In this document: piece by piece, positions 48,598-61,766 of the stretch | Layout: the number at the start of each line of letters is the position of its first letter | Numbering within the stretch: the stretch's first letter is position 1 | Assembly (NCBI RefSeq): GCF_051020765.1 | Contig: NW_027469084.1 | Span: forward strand, 1,364,001-1,428,000 | Length of the DNA: 64,000 nt | Direction: 5' to 3' | Origin: Lasioglossum baleicum | Taxonomy: Eukaryota > Arthropoda > Insecta > Hymenoptera > Halictidae | Notes under the pieces: model-generated | The model's database searches: none | What the model saw: the letters and a program-made list of their open reading frames with translations, nothing else | What the model was told of the DNA's origin: nothing | Program-made: the position numbers and the translations under genes

Positions 48598-49064
48598 CTG
48601 TCGCGCCGTGGCTCGTACTCTCGCTCCAGCGCTTGTGCACATTTGCACTTCCGCTTTCGCGCTGCCAAGCCTCCACGCTCACTCTCGTACGCTTCCACTC
48701 TCGCGCTTCCGCTCGTGAGCTGTCACGTTTGCGCTCGTGCGCTCTCGCGCCTCCGCTCGTGCGCTCTCACATTCTTGCGTGCTCATGCGCTCTCGCGCCT
48801 CCATCTCGTTCCTCCGCTTTCGCGCCTACGCTCGCGATATTCAACAATACCTCGTCTTTTACGGAGACTGCGTCTCGGCAAGGGGGGAGTAATGTTCCGG
48901 CAAACCGATACGCATTCGATCCGCTTTACCTACTTCGCGTAGCCGCGATCGGGTGACGTCACGTCGTCGAGGCGCCCCCCACTTTGCGTCCGCGGCACGC
49001 GTGAATTCGGCAGCGGATCGGCTCACTTCGGTCACGTCTGCAGCTCATGACACTCGTTTTCGTT

Positions 49065-49878
49065 TTACGATAAATGTATGTATACTTGAGTCCTTAAGGG
49101 GTTCACGTTTTCTGTTACGTTACGATTGGCCTCGGCACTTCCGTTACAAGAGTCTAATGTATTCTTTACGTTATACAGATCGTTCAAAGCACGTAAGGCA
49201 GAGATTTTGTCAGTCGACCTCTTAATGTCGAAGTCGTTATTGTTAAAGTCATCGAAATTGCGCGGGTATCAAGGCGCAACGTTCGAGAGTAAGGCAGACT
49301 CGGTGGCTGATATTTTACCAAATGTACTATAATCTGTTTTCTTTCGGGCATGTGCTTTCCGCAAAGACTAGAATGCAGGCCTACCTGTACCAAGTGGTAA
49401 CATCTGAAACAGTAACGATTTGCTAGTTGCTCCATCCGATGGTCTCTTCAGCTGAATGTATACTTGAACGGGATGGTCCACTTGTTGTATACGGTAAGTC
49501 GGTGTTTTGAACACTATCGCAATTAGCTCATGTACATCAGTAGGCTGAAAACCACCAAATCCTTCCCACACCACTTGCCCGTCCTTCTCTTCGAAAAATC
49601 GGACCTGTATGTCGTTTTTTTGCAAACTTCTCGCATAGCAAAATTATTACCAAACCGCCCTTGACCAAAGCTGTAGAATGACTGGGCTTGACAACTACAA
49701 GATTCGACATTGCCTTCTTATCAAATATAGGATCGGACACAACCGTCGGTAACGCGACATTGAATTTTCCCCTTTGAGATCCTTCTAAGAAAACTTGGAA
49801 ACATAATCTTACCGCGTTCATATCAATGCTAGTAGGCTGTCTTTTATGAACGAAGCCAATTCGAAAAGGATCTACGCG
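49065..49878 (-). pseudogene. dl: Dorsal-like fragment, copy 38 (F, W*, R*)
   Basis: The only copy with both W* (49368-49370) and R* (49269-49271). It looks like a recombinant of the two main subtypes. Confidence 0.87.
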
Positions 49879-50142
49879 CTCTCGCGCCGTCGCTCGTACT
49901 CTCGCTCCACAACTTGTACGCATTTGCACCTCCGCTTTCGCGCTGTCAAGCCTCCACGCTCGTGCGCATTTACGCCTCCGCTTTCGCGCTGTCAAGCCTC
50001 CACGCACGTGCGCATTTACGCCTCCGCTTTCGCGCTGTCAAGCCTCCACGCTCACTCTCGTACGCCTCCACTCTCGCGCCTCCGCTGGTGCGCTGTCACG
50101 CTTGCACTTGTGCGCTCTCGCACCTCCGCTCGTGCGCTCTCA

Positions 50143-50194
50143 CATTCTTGCGTGCTCGTGCGCTCTCACATTCTTGCGTGCTCGTGCGCTCACG
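50143..50194. repeat. 26-bp direct duplication unique to the 1398-bp monomer
   Basis: The segment from CATTCTTGCG to GCGCTCTCA occurs twice in a row (50143-50168 and 50169-50194, the second with small changes), in addition to the triple 46-bp minisatellite. Confidence 0.85.
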
Positions 50195-50462
50195 CGCCTC
50201 CATCTCGTTCCTCCGCTTTCGCGCCTACGCTCGCGATATTCAACAATACCGCGTCTTTTACGGAGACTGCGTCTCGGCAAGGGGGAGTAATGTTCCGGCA
50301 AACCGATACGCATTCGATCCACTTTACCGACTTCGCGTTGCCGCGATCGGGTGACGTCACGTCGTCGAGGTTCCCCCCACTTTGCGTCCGCGGCACGCGT
50401 AAATTCGGCAGCGGATCGGCTCACTTCGGTCACGTCTGCAGCTCATGACACTCGTTTTCGTT

Positions 50463-51276
50463 TTACGATAAATGTATGTATACTTGAGTCCTTAAGGGGT
50501 TCACGTTTTCTGTTACGTTACGATTGGCCTCGGCACTTCCGTTACAAGAGTCTAATGTATTCTTTACGTTATACAGATCGTTCAAAGCACGTAAGGCAGA
50601 GATTTTGTCAGTCGACCTCTTAATGTCGAAGTCGTTATTTTTAAAGTCATCGAAATTGCGCGGGTATCAAGGCGCAACGTTCGAGTGTAAGGCAGACTCG
50701 GTGGCTAATATTTTACCAAATGTACTATAATCTGTTTTCTTTCGGGCGAATGCTTTCTGCAAAGACCAGAATGCAGGCCTACCTGTACCAAGTGGTAACA
50801 TTTGAAACAGTAACGATTTGCTAGTTGCTCCATCCGATGGTCTCTTCAGCTGAATGTATACTTGAACGGGATGGTCCACTTGTTGTATACGGTAAGTCGG
50901 TGTTTTGAACACTATCGCAATTTGTTCATGTATATCAGTAGGCTGAGAACAACCAAATCCTTCCCACACCACTTGCCCGTCCTTCTCTTCGAAAAATCGG
51001 AGTTGTATGTCTTTTTTTCGCAACCATCCCGCATAGCAAAATTATTACCAAACCACCCTTGACCAAAGCTGTAGAATGACTGGGCTATACAACTACAAGA
51101 TTCGACATTGCCTTCTTATCAAATATAGGATCGGACACAACCGTCGGTAACGCGACATTGAATTTTCCCCTTTGAGATCCTTCTAAGAAAACTTGGAAAC
51201 ATAATCTCACCGCGTTCATATCGATGCTAGTAGGCTGTCTTTTATGTTCGAAGCCAGTTCGAAAAGGATCTACGCG
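50463..51276 (-). pseudogene. dl: Dorsal-like fragment, copy 39 (F, K*, R*)
   Basis: K* 51085-51087, R* 50667-50669. The unit also has the longest spacer (1398-bp monomer). Confidence 0.87.
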
Positions 51277-51698
51277 CTGTCGCGCCGTCGCTCGTACTCA
51301 CGCTCCAGCGCTTGTGCGCATTTGCACTTCCGCTTTCGCGCTGTCAAGCCTCCACGCTCACTCTCGTACGCCTCCACTCTCGCGCCTCCGCTGGTGCGCT
51401 GTCACATTCTTGCGTGCTCGTGCGCTCTCGCGCCTCCATCTCGTTCCTCCGCTTTCGCGCCTACGCTCGCGATATTCAACAATACCGCGTCTTTTACGGA
51501 GACTGCGTCTCGGCAAGGGGGAGTAATGTTCCGGCAAACCGATACGCATTCGATCCACTTTACCGACTTCGCGTAGCCGCGATCGGGTGACGTCACGTCG
51601 TCGAGGTTCCCCCCACTTTGCGTTCGCGGCACGCGTAAATTCGGCAGCGGATCGGCTCACTTCGGTCACGTCTGCAGCTCATGACACTCGTTTTCGTT

Positions 51699-52512
51699 TT
51701 ACGATAAATGTATGTATACTTGAGTCCTTAAGGGGTTCACGTTTTCTGTTACGTTACGATTGGCCTCGGCACTTCCGTTACAAGAGTCTAATGTATTCTT
51801 TACATTATACAGATCGTTCAAAACGCGTAAGGCAGAGATTTTGTCAGTCGACGTCTTAATGTCGAAGTCGTTATTGTTAAAGTCATCGAAATTGCGCGGG
51901 TATCTAGGCGCAACGTTCGAGAGTAAGGCAGACTCGGTGGCTAATATTTTACCAAATGTACTATAATCTGTTTTCTTTCGGGCAAATGCTTTCTGCAAAG
52001 ACCAGAATGCAGGCCTACCTGTACCAAGTGGTAACATTTGAAACAGTAACGATTTGCTAGTTGCTCCATCCGATGGTCTCTTCAGCTGAATGTATACTTG
52101 AACGGGATGGTCCACTTGTTGTATACGGTAAGTCGGTGTTTTGAACACTATCGCAATTAGCTCATGTACATCAGTAGGCTGAAAACCACCAAATCCTTCC
52201 CACACCACTTGCCCGTCCTTCTCTTCGAAAAATCGGACCTGTATGTCGTTTTTTTGCAAACTTCTCGCATAGCAAAATTATTACCAAACCACCCTTGACC
52301 AAAGCTGTAGAATGACTGGGCTATACAACTACAAGATTCGACATTGCCTTCTTATCAAATATAGGATCGGACACAACCGTCGGTAACGCGACATTGAATT
52401 TTCCCTTTTGAGATCCTTCTAAGAAAACTTGGAAACATAATCTCACCGCGTTCATATCGATGCTAGTAGGCTGTCTTTTATGTTCGAAGCCAGTTCGAAA
52501 AGGATCTACGCG
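51699..52512 (-). pseudogene. dl: Dorsal-like fragment, copy 40 (F, K*)
   Basis: K* 52321-52323 with Trp and Arg intact. The 186-codon run is 51699-52259. Confidence 0.87.
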
Positions 52513-52934
52513 CTGTCGCGCCGTCGCTCGTACTCACGCTCCAGCGCTTGTGCGCATTTGCACTTCCGCTTTCGCGCTGTCAAGCCTCCACGCTCACTCT
52601 CGTACGCCTCCACTCTCGCGCCTCCGCTGGTGCGCTGTCACATTCTTGCGTGCTCGTGCGCTCTCGCGCCTCCATCTCGTTCCTCCGCTTTCGCGCCTAC
52701 GCTCGCGATATTCAACAATACCGCGTCTTTTACGGAGACTGCGTCTCGGCAAGGGGGAGTTATGTTCCGGCAAACCGATACACATTCGATCCACTTTACC
52801 GACTTCGCGTAGCCGCGATCGGGTGACGTCACGTCGTCGAGGTTCCCCCCAGTTTGCGTTCGCGGCACGCGTAAATTCGGCAGCGGATCGGCTCACTTCG
52901 GTCACGTCTGCAGCTCATGACACTCGTTTTCGTT

Positions 52935-53748
52935 TTACGATAAATGTATGTATACTTGAGTCCTTAAGGGGTTCACGTTTTCTGTTACGTTACGATTGGC
53001 CTCGGCACTTCCGTTACAAGAGTCTAATGTATTCTTTACATTATACAGATCGTTCAAAACGCGTAAGGCAGAGATTTTGTCAGTCGACGTCTTAATGTCG
53101 AAGTCGTTATTGTTAAAGTCATCGAAATTGCGCGGGTATCTAGGCGCAACGTTCGAGAGTAAGGCAGACTCGGTGGCTAATATTTTACCAAATGTACTAT
53201 AATCTGTTTTCTTTCGGGCAAATGCTTTCTGCAAAGACCAGAATGCAGGCCTACCTGTACCAAGTGGTAACATTTGAAACAGTAACGATTTGCTAGTTGC
53301 TCCATCCGATGGTCTCTTCAGCTGAATGTATACTTGAACGGGATGGTCCACTTGTTGTATACGGTAAGTCGGTGTTTTGAACACTATCGCAATTTGTTCA
53401 TGTATATCAGTAGGCTGAGAACATCCAAATCCTTCCCACACCACTTGCCCGTCCTTCTCTTCGAAAAATCGGAGTTGTATGTCTTTTTTTCGCAACCATC
53501 CCGCATAGCAAAATTATTACCAAACCACCCTTGACCAAAGCTGTAGAATGACTGGGCTTGACAACTACAAGATTCGACATTGCCTTCTTATCAAATATAG
53601 GATCGGACACAACCGCCGGTAACGCGACATTGAATTTTCCCTTCTGAGATCCTTCTAAGAAAACTTGGAAACATAATCTCACCGCTTTCAGATCGATGCT
53701 AGTAGGCTGTCTTTTATGTTTGAAGCCAGTTCGAAAAGGATCTACGCG
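52935..53748 (-). pseudogene. dl: Dorsal-like fragment, copy 41 (F only)
   Basis: The 186-codon run is 52935-53495. It combines the DIQL/FGCSQPTDIHEQ left part with an intact Lys codon. First of the 2517-bp dimers. Confidence 0.88.
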
Positions 53749-54215
53749 CTGTCGCGCCGTGGCTCGTACTCTCGCTCCAGCGCTTGTGCGCATTTGCACT
53801 TCCGCTTTCGCGCTGCCAAGCCTCCACGCTCACTCTCGTACGCTTCCACTCTCGCGCTTCCGCTCGTGAGCTGTCACGTTTGCGCTCGTGCGCTCTCGCG
53901 CCTCCGCTCGTGCGCTCTCACATTCTTGCGTGCTCATGCGCTCTCGCGCCTCCATCTCGTTCCTCCGCTTTCGCGCCTACGCTCGCGATATTCAACAATA
54001 CCTCGTCTTTTACGGAGACTGCGTCTCGGCAAGGGGGGAGTAATGTTCCGGCAAACCGATACGCATTCGATCCGCTTTACCTACTTCGCGTAGCCGCGAT
54101 CGGGTGACGTCACGTCGTCGAGGCGCCCCCCACTTTGCGTCCGCGGCACGCGTGAATTCGGCAGCGGATCGGCTCACTTCGGTCACGTCTGCAGCTCATG
54201 ACACTCGTTTTCGTT

Positions 54216-55029
54216 TTACGATAAATGTATGTATACTTGAGTCCTTAAGGGGTTCACGTTTTCTGTTACGTTACGATTGGCCTCGGCACTTCCGTTACAA
54301 GAGTCTAATGTATTCTTTACGTTATACAGATCGTTCAAAGCACGTAAGGCAGAGATTTTGTCAGTCGACCTCTTAATGTCGAAGTCGTTATTGTTAAAGT
54401 CATCGAAATTGCGCGGGTATCAAGGCGCAACGTTCGAGTGTAAGGCAGACTCGGTGGCTAATATTTTACCAAATGTACTATAATCTGTTTTCTTTCGGGC
54501 GAATGCTTTCTGCAAAGACCAGAATGCAGGCCTACCTGTACCAAGTGGTAACATTTGAAACAGTAACGATTTGTTAGTTGCTCCATCCGATGGTCTCTTC
54601 AGCTGAATGTATACTTGAACGGGATGGTCCACTTGTTGTATACGGTAAGTCGGTGTTTTGAACACTATCGCAATTTGTTCATGTATATCAGTAGGCTGAG
54701 AACAACCAAATCCTTCCCACACCACTTGCCCGTCCTTCTCTTCGAAAAATCGGAGTTGTATGTCTTTTTTTCGCAACCATCCCGCATAGCAAAATTATTA
54801 CCAAACCACCCTTGACCAAAGCTGTAGAATGACTGGGCTATACAACTACAAGATTCGACATTGCCTTCTTATCAAATATAGGATCGGACACAACCGTCGG
54901 TAACGCGACATTGAATTTTCCCTTTTGAGATCCTTCTAAGAAAACTTGGAAACATAATCTCACCGCGTTCATATCGATGCTAGTAGGCTGTCTTTTATGT
55001 TCGAAGCCAGTTCGAAAAGGATCTACGCG
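54216..55029 (-). pseudogene. dl: Dorsal-like fragment, copy 42 (F, K*, R*)
   Basis: K* 54838-54840, R* 54420-54422. A private Ser-to-Asn change gives DGATNKSL. Confidence 0.87.
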
Positions 55030-55451
55030 CTGTCGCGCCGTCGCTCGTACTCACGCTCCAGCGCTTGTGCGCATTTGCACTTCCGCTTTCGCGCTGTCAA
55101 GCCTCCACGCTCACTCTCGTACGCCTCCACTCTCGCGCCTCCGCTGGTGCGCTGTCACATTCTTGCGTGCTCGTGCGCTCTCGCGCCTCCATCTCGTTCC
55201 TCCGCTTTCGCGCCTACGCTCGCGATATTCAACAATACCGCGTCTTTTACGGAGACTGCGTCTCGGCAAGGGGGAGTTATGTTCCGGCAAACCGATACAC
55301 ATTCGATCCACTTTACCGACTTCGCGTAGCCGCGATCGGGTGACGTCACGTCGTCGAGGTTCCCCCCAGTTTGCGTTCGCGGCACGCGTAAATTCGGCAG
55401 CGGATCGGCTCACTTCGGTCACGTCTGCAGCTCATGACACTCGTTTTCGTT

Positions 55452-56265
55452 TTACGATAAATGTATGTATACTTGAGTCCTTAAGGGGTTCACGTTTTCT
55501 GTTACGTTACGATTGGCCTCGGCACTTCCGTTACAAGAGTCTAATGTATTCTTTACATTATACAGATCGTTCAAAACGCGTAAGGCAGAGATTTTGTCAG
55601 TCGACGTCTTAATGTCGAAGTCGTTATTGTTAAAGTCATCGAAATTGCGCGGGTATCTAGGCGCAACGTTCGAGAGTAAGGCAGACTCGGTGGCTAATAT
55701 TTTACCAAATGTACTATAATCTGTTTTCTTTCGGGCAAATGCTTTCTGCAAAGACCAGAATGCAGGCCTACCTGTACCAAGTGGTAACATTTGAAACAGT
55801 AACGATTTGCTAGTTGCTCCATCCGATGGTCTCTTCAGCTGAATGTATACTTGAACGGGATGGTCCACTTGTTGTATACGGTAAGTCGGTGTTTTGAACA
55901 CTATCGCAATTTGTTCATGTATATCAGTAGGCTGAGAACATCCAAATCCTTCCCACACCACTTGCCCGTCCTTCTCTTCGAAAAATCGGAGTTGTATGTC
56001 TTTTTTTCGCAACCATCCCGCATAGCAAAATTATTACCAAACCACCCTTGACCAAAGCTGTAGAATGACTGGGCTTGACAACTACAAGATTCGACATTGC
56101 CTTCTTATCAAATATAGGATCGGACACAACCGCCGGTAACGCGACATTGAATTTTCCCTTCTGAGATCCTTCTAAGAAAACTTGGAAACATAATCTCACG
56201 GCTTTCAGATCGATGCTAGTAGGCTGTCTTTTATGTTTGAAGCCAGTTCGAAAAGGATCTACGCG
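55452..56265 (-). pseudogene. dl: Dorsal-like fragment, copy 43 (F only)
   Basis: The 186-codon run is 55452-56012. Matches copy 41 at 2517 bp. Confidence 0.88.
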
Positions 56266-56732
56266 CTGTCGCGCCGTGGCTCGTACTCTCGCTCCAGCGC
56301 TTGTGCGCATTTGCACTTCCGCTTTCGCGCTGCCAAGCCTCCACGCTCACTCTCGTACGCTTCCACTCTCGCGCTTCCGCTCGTGAGCTGTCACGTTTGC
56401 GCTCGTGCGCTCTCGCGCCTCCGCTCGTGCGCTCTCACATTCTTGCGTGCTCATGCGCTCTCGCGCCTCCATCTCGTTCCTCCGCTTTCGCGCCTACGCT
56501 CGCGATATTCAACAATACCTCGTCTTTTACGGAGACTGCGTCTCGGCAAGGGGGGAGTAATGTTCCGGCAAACCGATACGCATTCGATCCGCTTTACCTA
56601 CTTCGCGTAGCCGCGATCGGGTGACGTCACGTCGTCGAGGCGCCCCCCACTTTGCGTCCGCGGCACGCGTGAATTCGGCAGCGGATCGGCTCACTTCGGT
56701 CACGTCTGCAGCTCATGACACTCGTTTTCGTT

Positions 56733-57546
56733 TTACGATAAATGTATGTATACTTGAGTCCTTAAGGGGTTCACGTTTTCTGTTACGTTACGATTGGCCT
56801 CGGCACTTCCGTTACAAGAGTCTAATGTATTCTTTACGTTATACAGATCGTTCAAAGCACGTAAGGCAGAGATTTTGTCAGTCGACCTCTTAATGTCGAA
56901 GTCGTTATTGTTAAAGTCATCGAAATTGCGCGGGTATCAAGGCGCAACGTTCGAGTGTAAGGCAGACTCGGTGGCTAATATTTTACCAAATGTACTATAA
57001 TCTGTTTTCTTTCGGGCGAATGCTTTCTGCAAAGACCAGAATGCAGGCCTACCTGTACCAAGTGGTAACATTTGAAACAGTAACGATTTGCTAGTTGCTC
57101 CATCCGATGGTCTCTTCAGCTGAATGTATACTTGAACGGGATGGTCCACTTGTTGTATACGGTAAGTCGGTGTTTTGAACACTATCGCAATTTGTTCATG
57201 TATATCAGTAGGCTGAGAACAACCAAATCCTTCCCACACCACTTGCCCGTCCTTCTCTTCGAAAAATCGGAGTTGTATGTCTTTTTTTCGCAACCATCCC
57301 GCATAGCAAAATTATTACCAAACCACCCTTGACCAAAGCTGTAGAATGACTGGGCTATACAACTACAAGATTCGACATTGCCTTCTTATCAAATATAGGA
57401 TCGGACACAACCGTCGGTAACGCGACATTGAATTTTCCCTTTTGAGATCCTTCTAAGAAAACTTGGAAACATAATCTCACCGCGTTCATATCGATGCTAG
57501 TAGGCTGTCTTTTATGTTCGAAGCCAGTTCGAAAAGGATCTACGCG
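56733..57546 (-). pseudogene. dl: Dorsal-like fragment, copy 44 (F, K*, R*)
   Basis: K* 57355-57357, R* 56937-56939. Confidence 0.87.
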
Positions 57547-57968
57547 CTGTCGCGCCGTCGCTCGTACTCACGCTCCAGCGCTTGTGCGCATTTGCACTTC
57601 CGCTTTCGCGCTGTCAAGCCTCCACGCTCACTCTCGTACGCCTCCACTCTCGCGCCTCCGCTGGTGCGCTGTCACATTCTTGCGTGCTCGTGCGCTCTCG
57701 CGCCTCCATCTCGTTCCTCCGCTTTCGCGCCTACGCTCGCGATATTCAACAATACCGCGTCTTTTACGGAGACTGCGTCTCGGCAAGGGGGAGTTATGTT
57801 CCGGCAAACCGATACACATTCGATCCACTTTACCGACTTCGCGTAGCCGCAATCGGGTGACGTCACGTCGTCGAGGTTCCCCCCAGTTTGCGTTCGCGGC
57901 ACGCGTAAATTCGGCAGCGGATCGGCTCACTTCGGTCACGTCTGCAGCTCATGACACTCGTTTTCGTT

Positions 57969-58782
57969 TTACGATAAATGTATGTATACTTGAGTCCTTA
58001 AGGGGTTCACGTTTTCTGTTACGTTACGATTGGCCTCGGCACTTCCGTTACAAGAGTCTAATGTATTCTTTACATTATACAGATCGTTCAAAACGCGTAA
58101 GGCAGAGATTTTGTCAGTCGACGTCTTAATGTCGAAGTCGTTATTGTTAAAGTCATCGAAATTGCGCGGGTATCTAGGCGCAACGTTCGAGAGTAAGGCA
58201 GACTCGGTGGCTAATATTTTACCAAATGTACTATAATCTGTTTTCTTTCGGGCAAATGCTTTCTGCAAAGACCAGAATGCAGGCCTACCTGTACCAAGTG
58301 GTAACATTTGAAACAGTAACGATTTGCTAGTTGCTCCATCCGATGGTCTCTTCAGCTGAATGTATACTTGAACGGGATGGTCCACTTGTTGTATACGGTA
58401 AGTCGGTGTTTTGAACACTATCGCAATTTGTTCATGTATATCAGTAGGCTGAGAACATCCAAATCCTTCCCACACCACTTGCCCGTCCTTCTCTTCGAAA
58501 AATCGGAGTTGTATGTCTTTTTTTCGCAACCATCCCGCATAGCAAAATTATTACCAAACCACCCTTGACCAAAGCTGTAGAATGACTGGGCTTGACAACT
58601 ACAAGATTCGACATTGCCTTCTTATCAAATATAGGATCGGACACAACCGCCGGTAACGCGACATTGAATTTTCCCTTCTGAGATCCTTCTAAGAAAACTT
58701 GGAAACATAATCTCACCGCTTTCAGATCGATGCTAGTAGGCTGTCTTTTATGTTTGAAGCCAGTTCGAAAAGGATCTACGCG
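57969..58782 (-). pseudogene. dl: Dorsal-like fragment, copy 45 (F only)
   Basis: The 186-codon run is 57969-58529. Confidence 0.88.
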
Positions 58783-59249
58783 CTGTCGCGCCGTGGCTCG
58801 TACTCTCGCTCCAGCGCTTGTGCGCATTTGCACTTCCGCTTTCGCGCTGCCAAGCCTCCACGCTCACTCTCGTACGCTTCCACTCTCGCGCTTCCGCTCG
58901 TGAGCTGTCACGTTTGCGCTCGTGCGCTCTCGCGCCTCCGCTCGTGCGCTCTCACATTCTTGCGTGCTCATGCGCTCTCGCGCCTCCATCTCGTTCCTCC
59001 GCTTTCGCGCCTACGCTCGCGATATTCAACAATACCTCGTCTTTTACGGAGACTGCGTCTCGGCAAGGGGGGAGTAATGTTCCGGCAAACCGATACGCAT
59101 TCGATCCGCTTTACCTACTTCGCGTAGCCGCGATCGGGTGACGTCACGTCGTCGAGGCGCCCCCCACTTTGCGTCCGCGGCACGCGTGAATTCGGCAGCG
59201 GATCGGCTCACTTCGGTCACGTCTGCAGCTCATGACACTCGTTTTCGTT

Positions 59250-60063
59250 TTACGATAAATGTATGTATACTTGAGTCCTTAAGGGGTTCACGTTTTCTGT
59301 TACGTTACGATTGGCCTCGGCACTTCCGTTACAAGAGTCTAATGTATTCTTTACGTTATACAGATCGTTCAAAGCACGTAAGGCAGAGATTTTGTCAGTC
59401 GACCTCTTAATGTCGAAGTCGTTATTGTTAAAGTCATCGAAATTGCGCGGGTATCAAGGCGCAACGTTCGAGTGTAAGGCAGACTCGGTGGCTAATATTT
59501 TACCAAATGTACTATAATCTGTTTTCTTTCGGGCGAATGCTTTCTGCAAAGACCAGAATGCAGGCCTACCTGTACCAAGTGGTAACATTTGAAACAGTAA
59601 CGATTTGCTAGTTGCTCCATCCGATGGTCTCTTCAGCTGAATGTATACTTGAACGGGATGGTCCACTTGTTGTATACGGTAAGTCGGTGTTTTGAACACT
59701 ATCGCAATTTGTTCATGTATATCAGTAGGCTGAGAACAACCAAATCCTTCCCACACCACTTGCCCGTCCTTCTCTTCGAAAAATCGGAGTTGTATGTCTT
59801 TTTTTCGCAACCATCCCGCATAGCAAAATTATTACCAAACCACCCTTGACCAAAGCTGTAGAATGACTGGGCTTGACAACTACAAGATTCGACATTGCCT
59901 TCTTATCAAATATAGGATCGGACACAACCGTCGGTAACGCGACATTGAATTTTCCCTTTTGAGATCCTTCTAAGAAAACTTGGAAACATAATCTCACCGC
60001 GTTCATATCGATGCTAGTAGGCTGTCTTTTATGTTCGAAGCCAGTTCGAAAAGGATCTACGCG
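59250..60063 (-). pseudogene. dl: Dorsal-like fragment, copy 46 (F, R*)
   Basis: R* 59454-59456. The Lys codon is present (GGGCTTGACAAC near 59870) where the equivalent units 2517 bp either side have K*, consistent with a short gene-conversion patch. Confidence 0.87.
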
Positions 60064-60485
60064 CTGTCGCGCCGTCGCTCGTACTCACGCTCCAGCGCTT
60101 GTGCGCATTTGCACTTCCGCTTTCGCGCTGTCAAGCCTCCACGCTCACTCTCGTACGCCTCCACTCTCGCGCCTCCGCTGGTGCGCTGTCACATTCTTGC
60201 GTGCTCGTGCGCTCTCGCGCCTCCATCTCGTTCCTCCGCTTTCGCGCCTACGCTCGCGATATTCAACAATACCGCGTCTTTTACGGAGACTGCGTCTCGG
60301 CAAGGGGGAGTTATGTTCCGGCAAACCGATACACATTCGATCCACTTTACCGACTTCGCGTAGCCGCAATCGGGTGACGTCACGTCGTCGAGGTTCCCCC
60401 CAGTTTGCGTTCGCGGCACGCGTAAATTCGGCAGCGGATCGGCTCACTTCGGTCACGTCTGCAGCTCATGACACTCGTTTTCGTT

Positions 60486-61299
60486 TTACGATAAATGTAT
60501 GTATACTTGAGTCCTTAAGGGGTTCACGTTTTCTGTTACGTTACGATTGGCCTCGGCACTTCCGTTACAAGAGTCTAATGTATTCTTTACATTATACAGA
60601 TCGTTCAAAACGCGTAAGGCAGAGATTTTGTCAGTCGACGTCTTAATGTCGAAGTCGTTATTGTTAAAGTCATCGAAATTGCGCGGGTATCTAGGCGCAA
60701 CGTTCGAGAGTAAGGCAGACTCGGTGGCTAATATTTTACCAAATGTACTATAATCTGTTTTCTTTCGGGCAAATGCTTTCTGCAAAGACCAGAATGCAGG
60801 CCTACCTGTACCAAGTGGTAACATTTGAAACAGTAACGATTTGCTAGTTGCTCCATCCGATGGTCTCTTCAGCTGAATGTATACTTGAACGGGATGGTCC
60901 ACTTGTTGTATACGGTAAGTCGGTGTTTTGAACACTATCGCAATTTGTTCATGTATATCAGTAGGCTGAGAACATCCAAATCCTTCCCACACCACTTGCC
61001 CGTCCTTCTCTTCGAAAAATCGGAGTTGTATGTCTTTTTTTCGCAACCATCCCGCATAGCAAAATTATTACCAAACCACCCTTGACCAAAGCTGTAGAAT
61101 GACTGGGCTTGACAACTACAAGATTCGACATTGCCTTCTTATCAAATATAGGATCGGACACAACCGCCGGTAACGCGACATTGAATTTTCCCTTCTGAGA
61201 TCCTTCTAAGAAAACTTGGAAACATAATCTCACCGCTTTCAGATCGATGCTAGTAGGCTGTCTTTTATGTTTGAAGCCAGTTCGAAAAGGATCTACGCG
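60486..61299 (-). pseudogene. dl: Dorsal-like fragment, copy 47 (F only)
   Basis: The 186-codon run is 60486-61046. Confidence 0.88.
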
Positions 61300-61766
61300 C
61301 TGTCGCGCCGTGGCTCGTACTCTCGCTCCAGCGCTTGTGCGCATTTGCACTTCCGCTTTCGCGCTGCCAAGCCTCCACGCTCACTCTCGTACGCTTCCAC
61401 TCTCGCGCTTCCGCTCGTGAGCTGTCACGTTTGCGCTCGTGCGCTCTCGCGCCTCCGCTCGTGCGCTCTCACATTCTTGCGTGCTCATGCGCTCTCGCGC
61501 CTCCATCTCGTTCCTCCGCTTTCGCGCCTACGCTCGCGATATTCAACAATACCTCGTCTTTTACGGAGACTGCGTCTCGGCAAGGGGGGAGTAATGTTCC
61601 GGCAAACCGATACGCATTCGATCCGCTTTACCTACTTCGCGTAGCCGCGATCGGGTGACGTCACGTCGTCGAGGCGCCCCCCACTTTGCGTCCGCGGCAC
61701 GCGTGAATTCGGCAGCGGATCGGCTCACTTCGGTCACGTCTGCAGCTCATGACACTCGTTTTCGTT

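Noticed and set aside
52460..53095. Plus-strand 211-codon open frame (also at 54977, 57494, 60011 and 62528)
   Set aside because: It is the antisense of the dorsal fragment, GC-rich block and LTR-like module. It exists only because GAGTAATG became GAGTTATG in the dimer subtype. Composition is Arg/Ser/Leu-rich with no recognisable domain.
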